NCBI GenBank assembly: GCA_001643675.2
Contig: LSRY02000002.1
Location: 1,715,501-1,779,500 of the forward strand
Reading direction: 5' to 3'
Origin: Monocercomonoides exilis
Taxonomy: Eukaryota; Preaxostyla; Oxymonadida; Polymastigidae
DNA: 64,000 nt
Position 1 is the stretch's first letter. Every line of letters starts with the position of its first letter. Positions 50,961 to 60,073 of the stretch are shown here, piece by piece. Both the position numbers and the translations under genes were made by a program. A model generated the notes under the pieces. It worked only from the letters and a program-made list of their open reading frames with translations. It was not told the DNA's origin and made no database searches.

Positions 50961-53768
50961 TCATCTTCGATATCCCCTCGATACACTTCTATTTGCTGAA
51001 GAAAGTTTTTTCATCTGATGAATCGATTTGGCAATCTTTTTGATGTATTCTGGAGCATCGTGTATTTTTGGAGCGAATGTCAGTTCTGCTTCTTCCTCTT
51101 TCTGCTTCTCTTTAATCTCTTTTTCCACTTTTTCTAAAGCTTTCTTCTTTTCCTCTTCCATTCGAGTAATAAGCGTTGATGGTGATTTTAGCAACTCTAA
51201 TTTTGATCCTACTCCAAAATCGCGCGATTGGCGAACTGGCGTAAATGGCATCTTCTCTTTTTCTTCCATTTCTCTTTCGCGTATTAGCTTTTCCATCTCT
51301 GCCTGCCTCTTCAGCATCTCTCCAGTTGACAACGATTCAAATCCCTTTCTTTTTCGCTTTTTTGAAACAGCGTTGATGTGAGGTTGAAACAGTGTCGTGC
51401 TTCCATCTGAGTCAAGTGTTCCACCATCGCCAGCTTCTTTGTTTTGTCCAAGCTCCACTTTTTCCTTCTCCAATGAAATTGCTCGTGCTGTATGCGCCTT
51501 TTGAGCAGCAGCTGCCTCAATTTCTTTTTGGACACGCTGCAAAAATGGCTCTTTCACACGTTGAGAGGCCAATTCCAACGACTTTGGGCACAAAGCAGGC
51601 TTCTGAATAGGAACTTCACTGCTGTGAACAAGCTCCAAAACGCGGCGGCTACTCCAGCTATCAGATTGCCTCTGAAGAAAAGCATTAAAATCTGCTTGTG
51701 ATAACTTTTTAGAATGATGACGTGAATGTTCATCAGAAGAAGAGGGCAGTGTCGAGCTGCGAGAACGAAATGTTAACGGAGTGGCAGAGCGAGATGTTGG
51801 TAATGGATCGCTTGATGGCTTAGGAATCGGTCGATCAGCAAATATTGTGGAAAACCTGCTCAAGCGTTGTTCGTCATCTTCCCTGCTAACTTTCCCTTCT
51901 TTTTCATTTCCATTACGTTCATTTTCTTTCGATGAAATTTCGTTTGATTCATTCATTGCGCTGAAGTCAATTTGCTCGTCTGGAGCATCGCCATTACTTT
52001 CCATCAGTTGTTTCATTCTTAGCAAATCAACTTCAGTTGTTCCGATTCGACGTGTTGGACGGCGACTTGAAGCAGTGGAAAGTCTTTCAAATGGATCTTT
52101 GCTAAGATATTCTTTTGTCTCTTCACTTTGTATGTGAGCTGCAGGAGTTATGTGCGGATGAAATGTGCACAAATCTACTTCTGATATAATTCGTCGAGGA
52201 GTTTGATGTTGAGTTGTTGAGGATGTGGAGGTAACATTTGTGTTGGATAAAAGAGAATTTGAAGAAGAAGAAGATAATTTAGAAAGTGCATTTTGCGTTT
52301 GTGAATTGCTTGATTGAACTGAACGACCTGGAGTTGTGCTTCGTTTTTTTTCTAACAGAGCCATTTCCTCTTGCTGCTGCTTCTTTATCTGTTGCAGTCG
52401 CAATTTATCCACATTCCTCATTTCCAATGGGGCTTGTGGAGGTGCTGGTGGTACATAGTGTGTGATAGATGGCTTAAAAGTACATTGTTCTGGAAGGTCT
52501 TTCATTTCCCTATATCTCTCGGACTCTTCTTGCATTCTGATCTTTTGAAATTGAAGAAGACGATCCTCGATAGGTATTTGTTTTCTCTGTTGAATTCGCT
52601 TCTTTCTTTGTGTTTCTGTTTCATCGTCACTTTTTCCTTCATCATTATCTCCTCTATGAAAATTCGATCTCGAGTTATTTCCATCACTGCTGTGTGAATT
52701 ATTTTCGATGCTTTCATAATCATCTTCATCGTCCATGAACTGCCTTAGCCTTCCACTGGAACGAGCACGCGGAGTAATTTGTGGCTTAAATGTTGCTTCT
52801 GGGTCTTTCTTTTTGTTTTGCTCACGAAGAATTTCCAACTCTCTTCGCTTAGCCTCCTCCATTGCCTTCATACGTTGAAGAAAAGAAGAAAATTTGTTAA
52901 CAGATGTTGTTGATAAATGACGATGCATATCGTTTAATGGCGTGTCGGTGGCTGAAGTGGATGTGGAATGTTGTGATTCGATTTCTTGCTGATGCTTTTT
53001 TTCTGTTTGAGAATGTGTAACTGAAGATGCTGTTTCAATTTCTTTCTTTGAATTGATGTAATCATCTTCGCTTTCTTCACTTTCCTCACTTTCTTCTCTT
53101 TCTTCTCTTTCATTGCTAACTGTTGGACTTTCATAAATTATGCTCTGTTTAATCCTTGAGGGAGTGTGATGAATTGATTCTTCATTTGAATCAGACTTTG
53201 CCCATAAAAAATGTTGTGAAGTGTTTAGCATGCTGTCGTTCAGTTGATTTGCTTCCTCTTTTTTTCTCTGTTCTTTAAGTTTTTTCAAGGCAGTCCTCCA
53301 ATCGCTTCGTTTTTCTGTTTCAAAAGAAAAAGGAATTGGTACAGTTAGGGAGTGCTTCCCTGGAGATATAGGAGGAGTAGATGGTGATGTGTTTCTTTGT
53401 TTTTCAGACGGAGAGGTTGGGGTACCAAGATGACGTGATGAAGCGCAAGGTGAATAAATATTCTGGTTACCTGAAAGCCGAAGATACAATTCAATTGGAA
53501 TTGGTTGAATTTGTTTCTTTGACCCCTGTAATGGGGTGCGTAAAATAGGCGAAATTGAACGACCTCTTTTTTGTGATGAAGGTGATACACTTTGGTGAGT
53601 TTGTGGTGTTAAAGGAGAATTCACAGAAGGAGATGACAAAACATTATGACCAGTACTTGTTTCATTCTGTGTGTTTTCTGGTGGAATTTGAATTGTTTTA
53701 GGTTTTGATAAGCTTCTTTTTGGCCAAATAAAATTTAGTTTATTCGTCATATGTTTGAAAAATAACAT
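50961..53768 (-). CDS. unrecognised 935-residue protein with repeated F-x-P-x-I motifs
   Basis: Single intact frame. Mostly disordered and highly charged, with coiled-coil stretches (for example EEAKRRELEILREQNKKKD, EEEKKKALEKVEKEIKEK). A short motif [CTA]-F-x-P-x-[IV] recurs: TFKPQI, CTFKPSI, CTFHPHI, LFQPHI, LTFAPKI, and a weaker PFTPVR. Each copy is followed by a basic or Ser/Thr stretch or a helix. Such motifs occur in many protist axonemal or basal-body proteins as I remember them, which suggests but does not show a cytoskeletal role. No signal peptide or transmembrane segment is seen. The N-terminus MLFFKHMTNK has a second Met at residue 7. Confidence 0.72.
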   Translation of the reverse strand: MLFFKHMTNKLNFIWPKRSLSKPKTIQIPPENTQNETSTGHNVLSSPSVNSPLTPQTHQSVSPSSQKRGRSISPILRTPLQGSKKQIQPIPIELYLRLSGNQNIYSPCASSRHLGTPTSPSEKQRNTSPSTPPISPGKHSLTVPIPFSFETEKRSDWRTALKKLKEQRKKEEANQLNDSMLNTSQHFLWAKSDSNEESIHHTPSRIKQSIIYESPTVSNEREEREESEESEESEDDYINSKKEIETASSVTHSQTEKKHQQEIESQHSTSTSATDTPLNDMHRHLSTTSVNKFSSFLQRMKAMEEAKRRELEILREQNKKKDPEATFKPQITPRARSSGRLRQFMDDEDDYESIENNSHSSDGNNSRSNFHRGDNDEGKSDDETETQRKKRIQQRKQIPIEDRLLQFQKIRMQEESERYREMKDLPEQCTFKPSITHYVPPAPPQAPLEMRNVDKLRLQQIKKQQQEEMALLEKKRSTTPGRSVQSSNSQTQNALSKLSSSSSNSLLSNTNVTSTSSTTQHQTPRRIISEVDLCTFHPHITPAAHIQSEETKEYLSKDPFERLSTASSRRPTRRIGTTEVDLLRMKQLMESNGDAPDEQIDFSAMNESNEISSKENERNGNEKEGKVSREDDEQRLSRFSTIFADRPIPKPSSDPLPTSRSATPLTFRSRSSTLPSSSDEHSRHHSKKLSQADFNAFLQRQSDSWSSRRVLELVHSSEVPIQKPALCPKSLELASQRVKEPFLQRVQKEIEAAAAQKAHTARAISLEKEKVELGQNKEAGDGGTLDSDGSTTLFQPHINAVSKKRKRKGFESLSTGEMLKRQAEMEKLIREREMEEKEKMPFTPVRQSRDFGVGSKLELLKSPSTLITRMEEEKKKALEKVEKEIKEKQKEEEAELTFAPKIHDAPEYIKKIAKSIHQMKKLSSANRSVSRGYRR

Positions 53769-53795
53769 TGAAATGTTTCAAATTAAAAATTGTTT

Positions 53796-53966
53796 TTAAG
53801 CAAACTGTTTAGAAAGAGATTTTCTCTTTTCGAGCCACTCATTCAAAGCCTTCAAATTCTTTTCACTCATATGCAACGCAGAATCTCGTTGGATTTTCTT
53901 CAAATTTGAATTTTCAAAATTTGAAGTATTCCAAATAATATCGTATTGTGGTTCATTTTTTGAAGA
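53796..53966 (-). CDS. possible small gene or last exon (56 codons)
   Basis: An open stretch with protein-like composition (NLKKIQRDSALHMSEKN, then LNEWLEKRKSLSKQF and a stop), located between two divergent genes. Only the internal Met gives a start, so it may be a 24-residue peptide or the last exon of a gene whose 5' part I cannot find. Homology unknown. Confidence 0.22.
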   Translation of the reverse strand, partial: SSKNEPQYDIIWNTSNFENSNLKKIQRDSALHMSEKNLKALNEWLEKRKSLSKQFA

Positions 53967-54058
53967 TTATTTAATTGTACAAAAATTGTTAATTCAAACA
54001 ATCCAATTGAAACAATGATTCCAAAACGAAAATTTTGAAAATTCAACCATAATTAGAT

Positions 54059-57000
54059 ATGGCAAACAAAAAAGAAGGAGTGAAGGCCTCTAAGACATCT
54101 ACACCAAAAATTCCTCGAAAGACAAAAAAGACTTCGCGTAAATTTTACATTAAAGCAGTACTGAAATGGGGAGCAGTTGCGGGAGCAGTTTTGATTTTGT
54201 TTTATTTCTTCCAGCGACTTGACGCGTTCGATTTCTCAAAACTTAATCGGAGAATTCCTGAAACAAAGAAAGTCAATGGGACATATTCTTCAAACCCTGC
54301 AATTGAACAAACAATCAAAATGATACATCAAGCAATGGCTGATCAAAATGCAATCGATCTTTATCAAGCTTCAAAGCTATTGGCGTATCTGGAGAAAAAT
54401 TCTACAAGATCCTTATTTCACATGTTTCAGAGTCATTTCAACTTAAACGATATTCAAACTGGAATTGAATTTTTGGAGCAAATTGGTGATGATGTTCCTG
54501 ATAAAGAAAAATTTACAAAAATGCTGCAGAGAGCGAAGAAAGACGCTAAAATTCTTGCAATGATGAGAAAGACTAATGATGATAGATTTCTAATGACACC
54601 AAAAGACAAAATTCTTAGAAAGTTTGAAGGATTGAAACCTCTGAGTATTGCCGAAGATTTTTCCGTTATTGATAGAGAAACTAATTCACAGAAACGAGAA
54701 CGCTTATTAAAAGAAAACTCGGTAGAATACAATCCAGATATTGATCCACTTGATGTTTTTGTTAATTCAGGAGAAAATGATACTGCAATCCTTTCATCGG
54801 GAGTCGATTGGAAGAGTTTGGATGATTTGCTTGAGGAAGAGGAAATGATTGGAAGAAGTTTGGGATGGCACATGACGTATTCTACAGAGCATTTAGATAT
54901 GAGAAGGAAAGCAATTCTCGAGAGGATTGCTGAAGAAGAAGCTGAAGAAGTAGAAAACAAGAAAACTGAGTCCGAAGGTGAAGAGAATACTGAAATTAAG
55001 AGTGACACATCAAACTCAACGGTCGAAACAACCGAAGCAAACGAATCTAATTCAACTGAAAATGCATCAAAGAAAACTGAAAACAACAAAGAAAGCCCAA
55101 AAACGAAGAAGCCTCACAAACCTCAAAATCTATTCCAAGAATTACCTCCTCTTGAGCCATTTGAACCATATATTCCAGACGCAATTAAATACAAGCGCAA
55201 TGGTCTCACACAAGATTGGCTGTCTGCCCATATGGCAGTGATGCTGGCACAAAGTCACGGGATGATGGGCAAGCTGAACGGCACATCCATCAGCCGTGTA
55301 GTGAAATGTGTTAGCGTTATGACTCAGATGAAGAATGTGTATGCAATGAACAAGGCATCTGGAGAATGTTTGGATCTCCTGCGAAAGATTGCTGAGGACG
55401 ATGTGGAGCGAGCTGAAGCTGAGGCAAAGCAGAAAGCAGCAGCAAAGAATGGAGGTGAGGAGCTGAAGTTGGAGAAAGGAGAGGGCCTGTTTGGAGATGA
55501 AGACAAATACAAAGGAATGATCGATGAAAAAACGGGGTTGTTTGATGTGGATAAGTACATGGAAGAGAGATTGCGGAAGGAGAAGGAGAAGGAAGAGATG
55601 AGAAAGAACGGAACATGGACAAAAGAAGACGATGAGAGAGAAGAAAGAGAAAGAGAAGAGCGAATTCGCAAAGCAGAGGAAGAGGAGAAACAAGAAGAGG
55701 AGGAAGAGAGGAAAGCAGAGGAAGAGCGCAAAAAGCAGAGAGAGTTAGCAGGGCAGACAAATGGAACAGCAAATGCCACTCAAAAAGTGGACAAATACGA
55801 CATTGACGCATTGCCTCCAGAGCTGCGCGTGTTACAACATCGCCCTGCGATGGTATTTGATCCAGTTGGAGCGCTGGGTGTTATTCAGGATCTGTTGGAT
55901 GCCTACTGCATGATGAGGACTGAGCTGATGATGGATCCGGAAGGAGCAATGGGCACTCTGTTTACACCAGAGTTCACAAAAAGGTTGCACGAGATGGTGA
56001 CGCACACATCTGGCTTGTACCATGACAACTCTGGATTCCTTCACGGGGGCATTTCGCTTACGCTGAAAGGAAAATGGAAGCAGCACGGAAACGATGTAGT
56101 GGTTGTTGGAGGCAAGAGAAGATTGTACTGCCAACCAATGAACGTTGAAAAAGAAGTGAACAGACTGTTGATGCTGACAAGAATGTACATTGGAGAAATC
56201 GATAACATCCGCAAAGAAAAAGTCAATGAAATTGAACAGAAAATCAAGCAGAGAGGATTTGAAGATCCTGAATCAGCCACACCTTCAGATCGTCATTCCT
56301 TTGAGACAAACTTCAAACAATCTCCAAAGATGCCCCTGTCACCTGTTGTGTCACCCTCTTCGTTGGCAGCCTGGTTCATTGATCGCTTCATTGATATTTC
56401 TCCATTTGATGCTTATAATGAGGTTGTTGCTCAGTTGTTGGGATCAGCTATTATGATGCATTTCGGTTTCTTGCCAATCTCATTCTTTGATCCGTCTCAA
56501 ATGCAGAATTCGATGAATTTGTACAATGACGAGTCTTCGAGTAACAGCCTGGACTCTCTATATGTAACTCAGTCTGTTGCAGACTATTCACAAGAGTTCT
56601 ACGGTGCTCTGCGTCGTATCGATCAATCATCATCTCGATCGTTGCTGCCACTTCTGGATGTGATTGTGCGTTCACAGGAAAGACTTGCAGCTTCTGTGTA
56701 TTCGCTTCCGTTTTCTGTGGATGGGAATGAGTGGAGATTGAATGTGACAGAAGGGCTGGACGAAGAGAAGCAGTGGAAGAGGATGAACAAGATTGTGCGG
56801 GAAATGAAAGAGATAGCATTCAATGTGACAAACGACTTCGCGAAGGCAAAAGAGAAGGAAGCTTTGGCTAAGCGTGAAGAGGATGAAAGGAAGGAAAAGG
56901 AAAGGGCAATGGCAGCTGGAGAAGAGATATCTGATAAAAAGACCATCTTCCCGCCTACCATACCATTTATGGTTTCATATGACTCATACCTCCTTCCTGG

Positions 57001-57595
57001 AAACTCTGCATTCTTCCATAGGGATGAAATACGCTATCACAAGAAGCCAGCAAACCAGGCAAGCAATGCATCTACTTCCAATGGAACAGAAGCATCCACT
57101 GATGCAGCTGAAAATGATGATGAATTTTCATTCGACTTTGTTCCTTCGACTTCAATTGAAAGTGCCTCAATGTCAGGTCTTGTTGAGCTTCGGAAGGTGT
57201 TCCCTCGTCCACCCCATTCGCTTCTTCTGCAGCACGAAATGGTCGCTCCTGTTTGGTGGGCACGCGCTTGCGTTGTGACGCCTGTGGAGATGATGGGTGC
57301 ACACTCTCCAGTTGTTGTTGACGAGCCTTTCTACGTGTTCTTAGATGAACTCGATGAGACAGAAGATGAGAAAGGGATGGAAATACAGCCGATTCAGAAA
57401 AGTGACGAACCTCAAGCTGACAAAACTGAAAGTGGAAGTGATAAAAGCAATGAAAACAGTGCTGACGCAGAAAAGAAATCAGAGAAAGAAGAAAGTGAAA
57501 GCTCCGGAGAGCCAGGATTTTACATTGCACGTTACGGATGGAGAGAAAGGTATAGGAAATGGCTTAGTCACCTCATCAGCGAAACTTTTCTGTAA
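54059..57595 (+). CDS. type II membrane protein with possible degenerate Fic domain
   Basis: 1178 residues, single exon. A Lys-rich N-terminus and one hydrophobic helix (about residues 39-54, WGAVAGAVLILFYFF) suggest a type II signal-anchor protein with a large lumenal part carrying several N-x-S/T sites. Acidic and Lys/Glu-rich low-complexity blocks lie at about 285-360 and 455-570. Residues about 638-800 resemble a Fic domain: FTKRLHEMVTHTSGLYHDN, GISLTLKGKW, VVVVGGKRR, then SPSSLAAWFIDRFIDISPFD and LLGSAIMMHFGFLP. This follows the order of the Fic core, but the catalytic HPF-x2-GNGR-x2-R box reads SPFDAYNEVVAQ, without the His and Arg. If it is Fic, it cannot be an ordinary AMP-transferase. 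FICD in animals is also a type II ER protein. Assignment is tentative; otherwise unknown. Confidence 0.7.
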   Translation: MANKKEGVKASKTSTPKIPRKTKKTSRKFYIKAVLKWGAVAGAVLILFYFFQRLDAFDFSKLNRRIPETKKVNGTYSSNPAIEQTIKMIHQAMADQNAIDLYQASKLLAYLEKNSTRSLFHMFQSHFNLNDIQTGIEFLEQIGDDVPDKEKFTKMLQRAKKDAKILAMMRKTNDDRFLMTPKDKILRKFEGLKPLSIAEDFSVIDRETNSQKRERLLKENSVEYNPDIDPLDVFVNSGENDTAILSSGVDWKSLDDLLEEEEMIGRSLGWHMTYSTEHLDMRRKAILERIAEEEAEEVENKKTESEGEENTEIKSDTSNSTVETTEANESNSTENASKKTENNKESPKTKKPHKPQNLFQELPPLEPFEPYIPDAIKYKRNGLTQDWLSAHMAVMLAQSHGMMGKLNGTSISRVVKCVSVMTQMKNVYAMNKASGECLDLLRKIAEDDVERAEAEAKQKAAAKNGGEELKLEKGEGLFGDEDKYKGMIDEKTGLFDVDKYMEERLRKEKEKEEMRKNGTWTKEDDEREEREREERIRKAEEEEKQEEEEERKAEEERKKQRELAGQTNGTANATQKVDKYDIDALPPELRVLQHRPAMVFDPVGALGVIQDLLDAYCMMRTELMMDPEGAMGTLFTPEFTKRLHEMVTHTSGLYHDNSGFLHGGISLTLKGKWKQHGNDVVVVGGKRRLYCQPMNVEKEVNRLLMLTRMYIGEIDNIRKEKVNEIEQKIKQRGFEDPESATPSDRHSFETNFKQSPKMPLSPVVSPSSLAAWFIDRFIDISPFDAYNEVVAQLLGSAIMMHFGFLPISFFDPSQMQNSMNLYNDESSSNSLDSLYVTQSVADYSQEFYGALRRIDQSSSRSLLPLLDVIVRSQERLAASVYSLPFSVDGNEWRLNVTEGLDEEKQWKRMNKIVREMKEIAFNVTNDFAKAKEKEALAKREEDERKEKERAMAAGEEISDKKTIFPPTIPFMVSYDSYLLPGNSAFFHRDEIRYHKKPANQASNASTSNGTEASTDAAENDDEFSFDFVPSTSIESASMSGLVELRKVFPRPPHSLLLQHEMVAPVWWARACVVTPVEMMGAHSPVVVDEPFYVFLDELDETEDEKGMEIQPIQKSDEPQADKTESGSDKSNENSADAEKKSEKEESESSGEPGFYIARYGWRERYRKWLSHLISETFL

Positions 57596-58036
57596 ACTTG
57601 AGTAACTTATAAAGTATAGAGCCTCTCTTTTCTTTCCTTCCTTAACAGCTTTTAAAAATCAAATCTCTTCTTTTCATTCTTTCTGCCTTCTCTGCAAACA
57701 CATATTCCTGTTTTCAATTTTTGTGTTGACTAACATTTTTCACATATTTTGTCTGTCTGGTGATAAGACGGATGAGTTCCCTTCAGTGCATTATCTGTTT
57801 TCTGCGACTGAAGTTTTAATTGCTTTTCTGATATTTCATTTTTAATTCATGAAACAATGCGTACTTAAAAATAAACGATGTTTTTAAAAAACAATTTGCT
57901 TTTTTGTAATTATCTCTGATTGACAATGAATCTCATTTTAAATAAGTTCGTTCAATTTTTATAAAATTCGACAAATATTTGAAATTAAGCTTTTTTTGTA
58001 TACTTCGTCTTATTCGAGATATTGAATAAAAATGTG
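57596..58036. other. intergenic, convergent 3' ends
   Basis: AT-rich spacer. Pyrimidine-rich 3' flank of the preceding gene, then A/T-rich DNA. No gene, repeat or RNA is seen. Confidence 0.55.
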
Positions 58037-59713
58037 TTAATCTTCCCACAATAATTCATTCATTTCCTGCTTCATCCATTCCTCATTTATAAAGCGCTCC
58101 ATTTCTGTAGCAGCATCTGCGGCTTCGCTGAATCTATTTGCACATTTCAAAATTCCTTCGACCATTGATTTCAAATCAATGTAAAATTGCTGGGGAGATG
58201 TATAAAATGTTGAAGTGAGGATTCTTTCCTTAATTGTTGTAAGATCTTGAATTGGTGCAGTTAAATAACAGAGTTAATTTTCAATAAGATGCATTCATTA
58301 TATAAAAAATAGAAAAAAGAAAAAGAATGAATGAATTAAAGAATTTTATACTGATAAACTGGAAATAATTAGTAAAATAAGCACACCAACTGGTGAACGA
58401 ATCATGAGATAATAATTTGGTGCTTCACGTGGATCAATAGGCTCTAAAAAAGGCCAAACAAGTTCTGCCTGATCCAAAAGCAGTGTCATAAACCTAATTA
58501 TTTTGATGTGAAGACGAATAATGTGCTCTCTTTCTGAAGTTTGTACCATGTGCGAAGGAGTTAAGGCCAATGAATTGGATCCTTCGTTTTGAATGGATAC
58601 ATTTTTTGAAGATGACAAAGGAGGTGATTGTGCAATTGACTCAGATGATGGATGCAGAAAGTCAGATGCATTACTTGAATTGACATGGTATCCTTCTTCT
58701 CGATTTGTTATTTCCTGATCCGTTTTTTCTCCGCTTTGTGAATTGGAAATAGCATCAGGAGAAATTGAAATTGGCTTCTCAAGAACGAAAGGAGAAAAAA
58801 GATTATTACAAAGTGGTTCACTAAATGGTTGCTCCAAAGGACAGCATTTCAAAGACGTGTTGCTTTTTTGGCAAGCTTTTGTATTTTTTGTATTATGAAT
58901 TCGTTTCGCTTCTTTAAAAGGTTTCATGGCATCTTCCAAAGATATAACTGAAAAGGGAGGATTTATCGGCTTCGTATTCGATGACTTTGAAAATAAAAGT
59001 GGAGCAGGAAATTTTTCTGAATCATCAGGATTTGTCGGTGCATGATGAAGATGCAAGCTTTCGAGTGCGCTTTTGGCTTTTACAATTGCCTTCTCTTTCA
59101 TCCGTTGAACCGTCACACGCCAATGCAACATATCAAAATGAGCATTAATTTTGCATTCCATTAGATAGGCATTTTTGTAATCCTTGATGATATCTCCCCA
59201 GATCTCTCTATTAATTGTAACTCGTTTACTAAATCCTTGTTTTTCAAAAAAAGTTGTTGCGGAAGAATCCGCAAAAGTCAATAGCTTCGTTATTCCAAGA
59301 GATCTTGCATATTCTTTAAGATGTTTAATGAGAATAGATCCAATATACTTCCCTTGTTGGTCTCCTGATACTGCAAGAAAAACCGCTTCTCCAAGACGTC
59401 TTTCTACAAATGCTTTTAGAACAATTCCTCCAATAACTTTTTTGTCTTTAACATAAACAAGAGAATGGTGGTTCCAATCAAAAATTGTCCTTGTGATATA
59501 TTCGGTTGTCATACTTGGAAGCTGGTGTGAAATAATATTTTTGAGTGAAAGAAGATATATTAAGCATTCTGGAGATGTTTGACTTGTATATGGAGGTGGA
59601 GCAACTCTGCAAACCACTAAATGATAATCCTTTTCATCATGAATTCTATCAAGAATGCTCCATGCCCCTCCTTTTAGAAGAAAATTGCAATATTTGTTAT
59701 TTTTAGACATCAT
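58037..59713 (-). CDS. GCN5: GCN5/PCAF-type histone acetyltransferase with bromodomain, two exons
   Basis: Spliced product of 511 residues; exons on the minus strand 59713-58387 and 58245-58037 with a GTGTGC donor. GCN5 acetylates histone H3 and is the enzyme of SAGA/ADA complexes. The N-terminal GNAT domain (about 20-200) shows QLPSMTTEYITR, KVIGGIVLKAF, the catalytic Glu in RLGEAVFLAV, the acetyl-CoA loop QQGKYIGSILIKHLKEYA, LLTFADSSATTFFEKQGF and the WGDIIKDYKNAYLMEC end. A disordered linker follows. The C-terminal bromodomain is split by the intron at MIRSPV / DLTTIKERI; the acetyl-lysine Asn position is probably in ILKCANRFS. The PCAF N-terminal domain is absent, as in yeast GCN5. Confidence 0.9.
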
Positions 59714-60073
59714 AAAAATTGCGTAAAAGAATAAGTTTACTCCAAAGCGTGCTGAAAAAGATAAATCTTTTTATTGTTGTAAATAAAAAGATTGAACCTT
59801 AAAGGTGATTCGAAGAAAATAATATATTTATCGTTATATGTCGAGTTTATGGAATCACTTTTTTTTGACTGTATAACATCTTTCGATCTTTTTATTTGGG
59901 CAATTAGCAAATCAATCAATTTTCGTATGTTATAAAGGGTGATTTTTCATCAAAACTTCTAGTGTATATATTTTTGGTATATGACATGTGTGCAACAAAA
60001 AATATTTATTCAAATCCAAAGAACTCATATTTTGATCTTTTCATTCTGGTGTTTTTTTGAAATATTGCCAACG
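59714..60073. other. divergent intergenic region
   Basis: Presumed shared promoter region of GCN5 (minus) and the GH47 gene (plus). A GGGTGATTTTTCA stretch at 59937 resembles one end of the family A elements, but I see no partner end. No gene is supported. Confidence 0.5.

Noticed and set aside
59737-59919. Possible upstream exon of GCN5
   Set aside because: The splice sites I tried (donor near 59810, acceptor near 59755) put the next exon out of frame and into a stop. The start at 59713 needs no extra exon.
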